Assembly: GCA_012184525.1 (NCBI GenBank) | Contig: WOFQ01000033.1 | Coordinates: forward strand, 248,001 to 312,000 | DNA: 64,000 nucleotides | From: Xenoacremonium recifei | Lineage: Eukaryota > Ascomycota > Sordariomycetes > Hypocreales > Nectriaceae | Reading direction: 5' to 3' | Shown: piece after piece, positions 57,172-64,000 of the stretch | How positions within the stretch are numbered: position 1 is the first letter of the stretch | How the letters are laid out: every line of letters starts with the position of its first letter | The notes under the pieces: model-generated | The model's database searches: none | What the model was told of the DNA's origin: nothing | What the model saw: only the letters and a program-made list of their open reading frames with translations | Made by a program: the position numbers and the translations under genes

Positions 57172-57555
57172 ATGACCAAGGTAGACCTCTCCATCGGCAT
57201 CAAGCAGCGCAGCAAAGATGGCCCGCCGTGCTGGATCCTAATCGTCGCCGATAAGGGCGCCACACGCGGACGATTCTACTACCGGACTGGATGCAAGGAA
57301 GATGGGGAGAAGAGCAAGTTCATCCTCAAACGTTTTCAGCGTCTTGATCGAGAAAGCCTCGTCGAGAAACATCATCTGGCAACCATTGAGATGAAGTCAG
57401 GGGACAAGGACAGGCTCACGCGGGTGCTGCAAAGCGTTAACCCGATGCGGTGTCAGTGGTTTGTCTTGCTCGCGATCAGAAGGCTTGAGTTAGTTGACAT
57501 TGTTCCCCAAGGAACCTTTGACAACTGGGTTCAGAAGCTGGATGCGTTGGCCTAA
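57172..57555 (+). CDS. Small conserved-looking hypothetical protein, 127 aa
   Basis: I do not recognise this gene. An intronless frame starts MTKVDLSIGIKQRSKDG and ends WVQKLDALA. The ATG at 57172 sits in the context ACCGCCATGACC, favourable for initiation. The sequence looks like a folded globular domain, not random translation: alternating strands and helices (PCWILIVADKGATRGRFYYRTG, EKSKFILKRFQRL, HHLATIEMKSGDKDRLTRVL, QWFVLLAIRRLELVDIV). It has three cysteines, no signal peptide and no membrane segment. Small one-domain proteins of this kind with a CWIL..AD..GA..G.FYY core are, as far as I recall, scattered through filamentous ascomycetes without known function. It lies at the border between the gene-dense part of the window and the gene-free right end. 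Confidence 0.6.
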   Translation: MTKVDLSIGIKQRSKDGPPCWILIVADKGATRGRFYYRTGCKEDGEKSKFILKRFQRLDRESLVEKHHLATIEMKSGDKDRLTRVLQSVNPMRCQWFVLLAIRRLELVDIVPQGTFDNWVQKLDALA

Positions 57556-60500
57556 GCTAGCTCCCTATTACCAATGGGTGCTGCGAAAACGGTGAGTTCA
57601 TCCCTACATGTGATAGATAGAGCCTACACTCGACAACAACGCAGTGCTTGCGTCTAGATCTTCTAATCAAAATCATCTTTCGAAATTTTCATCATATTTT
57701 GCTGTGGCTATGAATTCCAATAATACCTCCTTAATCCCCGTAAAGACACAGAAAGAACGTGGCTTCCGACACGATCACTGACAAGAAGGCACTAGCCGTC
57801 CCTCCATCAACACGCTCTTGAGTCAGAGAACCCGTAGTGGAATCACGCAACTGATGCGATGTGACACAAAATAGAGGGAGACACAAAAAGATTGTCCAGA
57901 CAGCAGCAGGGAGGGTCAAAATCGGAACTTCCCGATGGAAAGGGACGCCTGTCAACTAGCAAACTGGATCAGGGGCACAGCACTGAGTGACCTGCTATTC
58001 TCCTCAGCGAGTCAGCTATCACTGACACCAGGAACAGGCACCAGAGGCAGAGTTCGCCTCCCGGAGAGGGGTGAATGTCATCGAAGGAGACACTGGCGGC
58101 AACTAGCCGTAGGGTCGCATGGCAGCAGCCCCGAACGCATACACTTGTCACGCAGGCCTGAACCCAGATTTGTGGACGTATGCGAGGGCCGCGAAAACTA
58201 TTCCTGGCCGTTCCAAGACGCCGCATTATTGCTGTCTGTGTCCTGCAAGTCGGCCGCCACCGTCGATGCGTTTCTCTTGCGTAAGAGCCGCTATCAGTGT
58301 CGACCTGCCCCTTCGGATCCTGAATCATGGAGAGCGCTCTTTGGAGCCCAAGGAACCGGTAACCAAGCATGTCGAATACGAGAATCCCGAAACAGAGTCC
58401 CAAAACAGAGATCCGAGCCTGGCCCCGATAGCTGGCTCGCTCGAGCGCTCGCCACGTTCTGGAAGAACCTGCGACGTCCCTCACGTGTGTTTCATGTACC
58501 TGCATCCAGGGGCAGCGGTCTCTGCGCTGTTTCGGCCTCTTGGACGTCAATGGCACGGACTTTGCGAACCAGCCTTTGGCCATGACAACTCCACCGTCAG
58601 TGGCGACAGACCAGCCTCGCCCCTCTGAGCTTTTGCTCTTCTCGTGATGGACCGGAGGAGACGTAGGCGTGAAATCCTGGGATGATGCCACGCCCACCCG
58701 CAGCGTTGCATCCCGGACCCTCCTCGTCGCACCCTCGGCGTTGGTGATCAGCACTCTGGCTTCATGCAAGGCGCTCTCGACGAGGCAAAGGCCTCGATAC
58801 CCCGTGGGAGCTGATGGACGTGATAGTGGTGATGGCCTTGACGGAATTGACAAGGGCAACCAGGGGTACCAGAGTCCATCGACGATGGGCGCGTTTCAGG
58901 TCGTCAGTCGGGCATTTTCCCCACCGATATCGTCGAGGCGAGATCTCGCGGCAGTTGGCCTTGCCAGGATACATTCCTAGAAGAGAGAAACTGAGCAAGG
59001 TAACTAGGAAACAAAGGGACGGTTGAGCGGGAGCAATGGGGGAAGGGGACGGGCTGCTGCGTTCGGGTCCGGTGATAGTGTGCGTTGCCCCCTAGTTGCC
59101 AGGATGTGTGATGATAACATCGTGCTGGGCTGGACTGCGATTGTGGACTGCTCGTTACGAAAACCTCACCAATACCATAATGAGATCGGCGTTCCACGCG
59201 CTGTCTGTGTGCTGTGTGAAACTTCCGGGTTGATTCAATGCTGTTTGCAAACACACAGCGTCCTTCTTGGCGGCCAGGAAACGTGATGAGATGCGAGATG
59301 TGAAGCCGCGGAGAGCAAGCCGCTGGTGGCTGGGCCGCAATCCAGGCCAGATTAATATCGCCCGCCGCCGTGATGAACAATGTGATGATGCTATTTCTGG
59401 CTGCTCCGGGGAGACACAGGCCGCAGGCGAGGCCGTCGAGATAGCAGAAGCTTGCTGCTTGCCCACAGCAGCTTGGAGGTCGATGTCGGACAGAGGAATC
59501 TGGATCTGAAGGACCCAATCACATCGCCGAAACACCTCGCTGGAGTGCGTATCGCTTGCAGGGGGGAAGCTCCAGAGCTCCTCAAACAGGGCCAGTAGGC
59601 GTTTCGGGGTTAAGCTTAGCCCTAATTTTGGGTACAGACCGGGCCCTGAAACGCCAGCGCCGAGAGGAGAGTCGGTTGCTGCCGCTGGATCAATGAATGA
59701 AAGCGTGTGCTTGTTTCTGCGTCTTTCTCATCACTCGCCGGGGCGGCCTGACCCTCGCTAATAGGTGGCAAACCGGTCCCGTTCATCAACAAGGTCCCCC
59801 ATACGGAGAGCAAAGTGGTGGATAATCTTAGTCCTGGCTTGTTTGGCCCTCTAGTCGTTCAACAGGCACGAGGCCTAGTGGCCCATAGAACTGTGTCTTT
59901 GATCCGATGAGATTGGCGAGCGTAACGCCGTCCCTTTTGTTTGCCCCGTCACGGCCAGGTCCTTCTGCAGGTGAAAGGTGGTGTAAGCCGGAAGAAGGGC
60001 TGCAACCCGCTGTGCCCCAGGGCGAAGTTATTGGATCTTTCCCGAGACTCGCAATTTGCAAAGCCCTGCTGCTGATGCTTTGCATTTCGGGTGATTCGGT
60101 CCTGCGTCCTCCCTCGAGATGTCACTGAGCAGGACGGCGCTGGTCCGCACATCTAGACCCGGTGAAAGTGATGTTTCTTCTCACGTGCAGCACGGAGCAG
60201 CCACGACGAGATTTTTTTTAAATTACCCCAGGGGCTTTGCAGATGGTGTCGTTTATAGCCGATGTTACCGTACGGATTCCAGCACCATCAGCGCCCACCC
60301 TGACCACCTGGAATGGAAAGCCTTGTCCGCTTTGGACGCTGGGACAACGGTGGAGGGAAGTCAGCTCTTGCTCGTGAGCCTTGGACGTCGTCTGTTCCCG
60401 GCCGTTCCTGGTCGGTAAGGCCGAGGCGAGACCGCGGAGACCCCCCCGTCCATCAGTGCGGTTGCAATGCGCTGCAGTGCGGGACGATCAAGCAAGCAAG

Positions 60501-63500
60501 AGCTGGTGTTTCAGAAGTTCAGCACCGCAGAGGCCATGGCGATCAAACAGGGCGCCTCAACGTCAATGTGATATTGCTCGCAGCTATCCAACTGCAAGAA
60601 CGGGTGGAGGTGATAGGACGCAGCGGTGCCTGAAGAGCTGAGGAGCTATGACCTTGAGGCCCGATGTCGCTCTTTGATCATTGGCGAAGCCGATGTGAGT
60701 GCAACTGAAGCGACGATTCGGCTGTTGTTCGACTTGCTGGCAGTAGCCGTTTCTCGATTGTTTTGTCAATAAAGACCGTGTTTGTTTGGATGCAGCCGGC
60801 TGCTTGATCTGGAGCCATGTACTACTTAACAAGGTTGACGTGAGTTTCCTTTCGAAAACAACCATAAACTAGTGGACTGGGTCATCCGATGTGCAGTACC
60901 ATGACGCCCATGTTCTTCCAGTCGTCCGCCCGCCTTGGAAGCTGGCATGAATCTCGCTCGAAGTCTTCAAAGCCGAAGCGTCATCTGTGCCTTGCCTGGC
61001 CAGTGACTGGCGACTGCTGGCTCCGTCGTGCCAACTGGCCCACCCCCGTTATGCACGATCCAATTGACCTCTTGCCGAGCTCCTGATGCCGTTGATTCGA
61101 CGTGGTGTTGATGATGGAGGCTTGCGAGAGCGAGCAGCGGCGGCAGTGTGGCTGGGGCATGCAGCGGCTGGACGATGTGGTTGGAAGGGGATCCACGCCG
61201 GGAGGATCATGGAGGGGCGTGCAGCATCTGAGGGAGCCATTCAGACGGCGAGTACGGATAGCACCAGCGTTTTGGCGCACAGAAGGACTCCTGAAGCAGT
61301 GCCCCAGGCGCGTTTCATCTTGACAGGGTCTCTTCTCCCGCCGCGTAGACTCGACCGTCGCAGGGATCCGTGTGCCAGTCATCGTCGTTTCTCTGATCCC
61401 CTGGGCACCTTTGGCATTGACCCATCCCTGTCGTCCATGCTGCTGTCCTAGCCATGTCGAGTTGACTGGCTGTCGATTGTTGGTTGTTCAAGCTTAAAGC
61501 GGCGCGGAGTTGAGTGTCTCTTGCTGAGTTGCTGACCGACTCCTTGGAGGGCTTCACCGTACTATGCGGACCGCAAGCTTCCATCAATCTGCTGCATGAT
61601 CTGTCATCCGTGCTCCGGAGTGCATCCGGAGCCGTCTTGATGAGAATGACTGGGGAGGAATGCTTGGCTTCAGAAGATGTCTGTTGTTCGTTTATCGCGG
61701 TAACAAGAAACGACCAGTATGGAGTACATCTCCACGAGAGTTCTCAGCTCGGGCCACATTCTACTCGTCCGGCGACTCTGGAATGGCGGGATGGCTTTAG
61801 AAGTCACTGACCATCTTCTAGCCTCTCTAGCGTACTGCTATGGTCTGACCGTGTCTCTGAACCTCAGTCTAGAATTTGATGAGATAGGAGCCCTCATTAG
61901 GGAACAACACCAGAGGAGCGCATAATAGAGGATCAATCCAAAGGGAGGTGAGCAAGTGAATGACTTTGTCCGTTTACTAGTTTGCTCTCGTGTTAAGACC
62001 GTAGTATTCCGGACGCCGTAATATGTGGATCGAAACCACGCGACTGTAACATTAGAGAGTTGTACTCTGAGAGGGTCGAGAACACACGCGCGTTCATATC
62101 CGAGTCAGCCTTTTGTTTGGGGCCAACCTTCCAGATAGCTTGAATGAGAGCAAAGCCGGTTGGATAGGTATCACCAATGTGCTGTGTACTCTTGCCAGCA
62201 GTCGACGTTGGCGCATCGCACAAGAAGAGGTCTCAGACAAGGCCCTGGTGACCTCACGACCAATGCCCATCATTTGGCTAATACGGAGCCCGTGCACACT
62301 TGTGTACATATGCACAACGACTGACGTGCCTACTTTACATAGGTAGCGTCGATTGTTCGAGTTATTCCCTGGTGACGAATGCCCGTAGCTCGGAGGTTGT
62401 GCGAGCGCGGACAACAGCCTATCTCGGATCGCTGGATTTGCGCCGACAATCATCTTGTTGGCTGAGGCTTAATCAAACATCTGCATGGTCCGAACGCATG
62501 CATAACGCCCCCTTCTTTCCCATAGTGCGCCGCCAAACCGAATCCCCAGAGGTGCAGGTGTAATCTCATCCCAACCAATATTTCGAAAATCGCGATCATA
62601 ACAAAACATGCTCCTAAGACATCGCGACGTCCAGTGTGGAGAGGCTCGGTAATGACAGAGACACGACTGCTGCAGAAGGTCTTAGCTAGACGGAGCTCTT
62701 CGTCCCGCTTCCGATGTTCGCAGATGGGCGACGATGTCGGATAGGCAACACCATTGTGATCAGTCTCGACTTATTGCAGTGGAAGTCGGCATCATGAGGA
62801 ATTCCAAATTGCTTCTGCGTCTAATAAGCCTCGGTCTTCTTGTCCTCGAAATGGTCGAGATCGGATTGCGGCATGCCCAGGCTACAGAGTACGTCAGAAT
62901 CGTAACTGGCAGCGGCACCAGGCAAGCCACCATGTGGTCTCGTTCTGGTCAATTGAAATTCGCATCATGACTGAGCAGCACTTCGAGCTTGACGGACAAC
63001 GCTAGGGCGTCTTCTACTCCTGAAAGGGAGCAAGATGAAGCCTCATAATCTCCCAAACTCCACACCGATGCCCTTTCGGGCGGCGCTGTGACTTGACAGA
63101 ACCTTGAACAGCAACTTGGCTGCTTGTTCAAAAGCCAGAGCGTATAATAATCCGGTACCAAGGGTAGCCACAAATAGGACTGCCCCGGTCCTGTGAACTG
63201 TCGCCGCCCTTACGAATTTCAACAGCAAGGCCGCAGGCTCGCGAGAGTGTCAGGCTGTCGACGCGGATAGCTGCACGTCTATCACCTGGTGGGCCTCTCT
63301 GTCATTGACTTGCACTGCTTGTTCCCTGTCCTTAGTTGCAGAAAAGGTCCATTTATCGGCCGGCAGTGAAGAGTCAGCAGCGTCTGTCCCTTGAGATTGA
63401 TGTCTTGGAGTTTATTTTAGCGCAGAGGACACAATGGAGGACATCTCGAGGCCAGAGGCGGATCCAATCACCGAGCTCAGGCTGGGGATGACACTATCTG

Positions 63501-64000
63501 CGACCGTCTCGCGAACCGCTCGACGGCTAATACGCAGTAGTCGTCGGCTGTGCTCGTGTCCGTGGAGGAAGGATGGCATTGAGAAGAAAGGGCAGGATCC
63601 TTGGGAGGCGAGCAGCGAGCCTTGCTGGGCGAGTGTGACTGATTGCTGTCCAGCGCTGTCCTCAGCGAGCCCCTGCAACCCTGCTCTGCCCCATCGGCTC
63701 CAAGCCCGTTGAGTGAGTCTCGTCCGATGGACCGGGGGGAGGGGCGTGAGACTAAGGGGTAGGGGGTTCGAGCGGCGCCTTGATGTTGTTGACCAGGGCT
63801 TTCTGTCGGCTAGCCTCTGGCTGTCTGTCTGTCAGTCTGCTCTGCGGTCGCTCTCCGCCTCCGTCCTGTGGTCTCTCGGCCTCGTGAAGCCACACACGTC
63901 GCTCTCCACCCGGAATCCCGCGCCCAGAGGCATGCAGCAAGGCCAGGCTCGAGCCGGTGCCCTGTTCTGGAAGAGACGCACGCATCCACATCCCACACCC
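57556..64000. other. Gene-free right-end region (6.4 kb)
   Basis: No supported gene. Open frames up to 296 aa (57969-58859 minus) overlap others of similar size on the opposite strand, have Arg/Ser/Pro-rich composition and no domain, and cannot be extended by plausible splicing into anything known. Base composition is close to that of the other intergenic regions, so this is not an AT-rich, RIP-degraded block. No transposase or reverse-transcriptase fragment is recognisable. A T-arm-like string at 62024-62040 is not part of a tRNA. The DNA may be a long promoter or 5' leader of a gene beyond the right edge, or hold non-coding transcripts. Confidence 0.4.

Noticed and set aside
57969..58859. 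296-aa minus-strand open frame
   Set aside because: It overlaps a 216-aa frame and a 169-aa frame on the other strand, has Arg/Ser-rich composition, no domain and no homologue that I recognise. Best explained as chance openness in GC-rich DNA.
62024..62040. T-arm resembling eukaryotic initiator tRNA (stem TGTGG/CCACG, loop ATCGAAA)
   Set aside because: The loop matches the initiator-type T-loop, but the following 7 nt do not pair with DNA at the required upstream distance, and there is no CAT anticodon arm or A-box. Probably chance or a decayed fragment.
61991..62051. A 60-bp TGTTA...TAACA segment that could be read as LTR ends
   Set aside because: Far too short for a solo LTR, and the flanking bases (TCTCG and TTAGA) do not form a target-site duplication.

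Overview
The window is nuclear DNA from a filamentous ascomycete (Pezizomycotina, most likely Sordariomycetes; an order such as Hypocreales is only a guess). The support is direct. Genes carry short introns of mostly 50-95 bp with GT..AG borders and CTRAY-type branch sites. They are about one per 3.5 kb and lie on both strands. They include a Zn(II)2Cys6 regulator with a fungal-specific domain, a Bud4/anillin-like protein and a GPI-type PLC-like protein. I rebuilt splice structures by eye. Every complete multi-exon model given here sums to a whole number of codons, but single splice borders could be off by a base.

Layout. 1-4.6 kb: a haspin kinase running off the left edge (-) and a CCDC47/PAT-complex ER protein (+). 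4.6-11.3 kb: a six-exon zinc-cluster regulator (-) preceded by a 3.8 kb gene-free upstream region. 11.3-15.9 kb: a divergent GABA-shunt pair, GABA aminotransferase (-) and succinate-semialdehyde dehydrogenase (+). 17.9-23 kb: a thiamine-binding (ECM15/UPF0045) protein, a secreted PLC-like protein and the Hsp90 co-chaperone Cdc37 (all -). 23.5-36 kb: intronless Mot1 (-) and cohesin SMC3 (+), divergent across about 3 kb. 36.4-43.5 kb: mitochondrial ribosomal protein mL46, a RING+PHD protein and ribosomal protein eL43 (all -). 44.2-57.6 kb: a saccharopine-dehydrogenase-like reductase, HisA/HIS6, BUD4, coronin and a small orphan ORF (all +). 57.6-64 kb: no gene that I can support.

How genes relate. 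Most are single-copy housekeeping genes in accidental neighbourhoods. The clear functional unit is the GABA-shunt pair: two consecutive enzymes share one 1.4 kb intergenic promoter. Bud4 and coronin both act at the cell cortex and sit in tandem, but I have no evidence of co-regulation. Haspin and SMC3 both concern chromosome cohesion and mitosis but are 31 kb apart.

I found no transposon ORF, CRISPR, rRNA or convincing tRNA. No exotic new system is evident. The best leads are the H3-tail-like, PDS5-motif-like N-terminus of the haspin, an in-frame alternative N-terminus for the zinc-cluster regulator, the shared GABA-shunt promoter, an 18-nt microexon and paired TTAGGG/CACGTG sites in the eL43 gene, and the gene-free right end.
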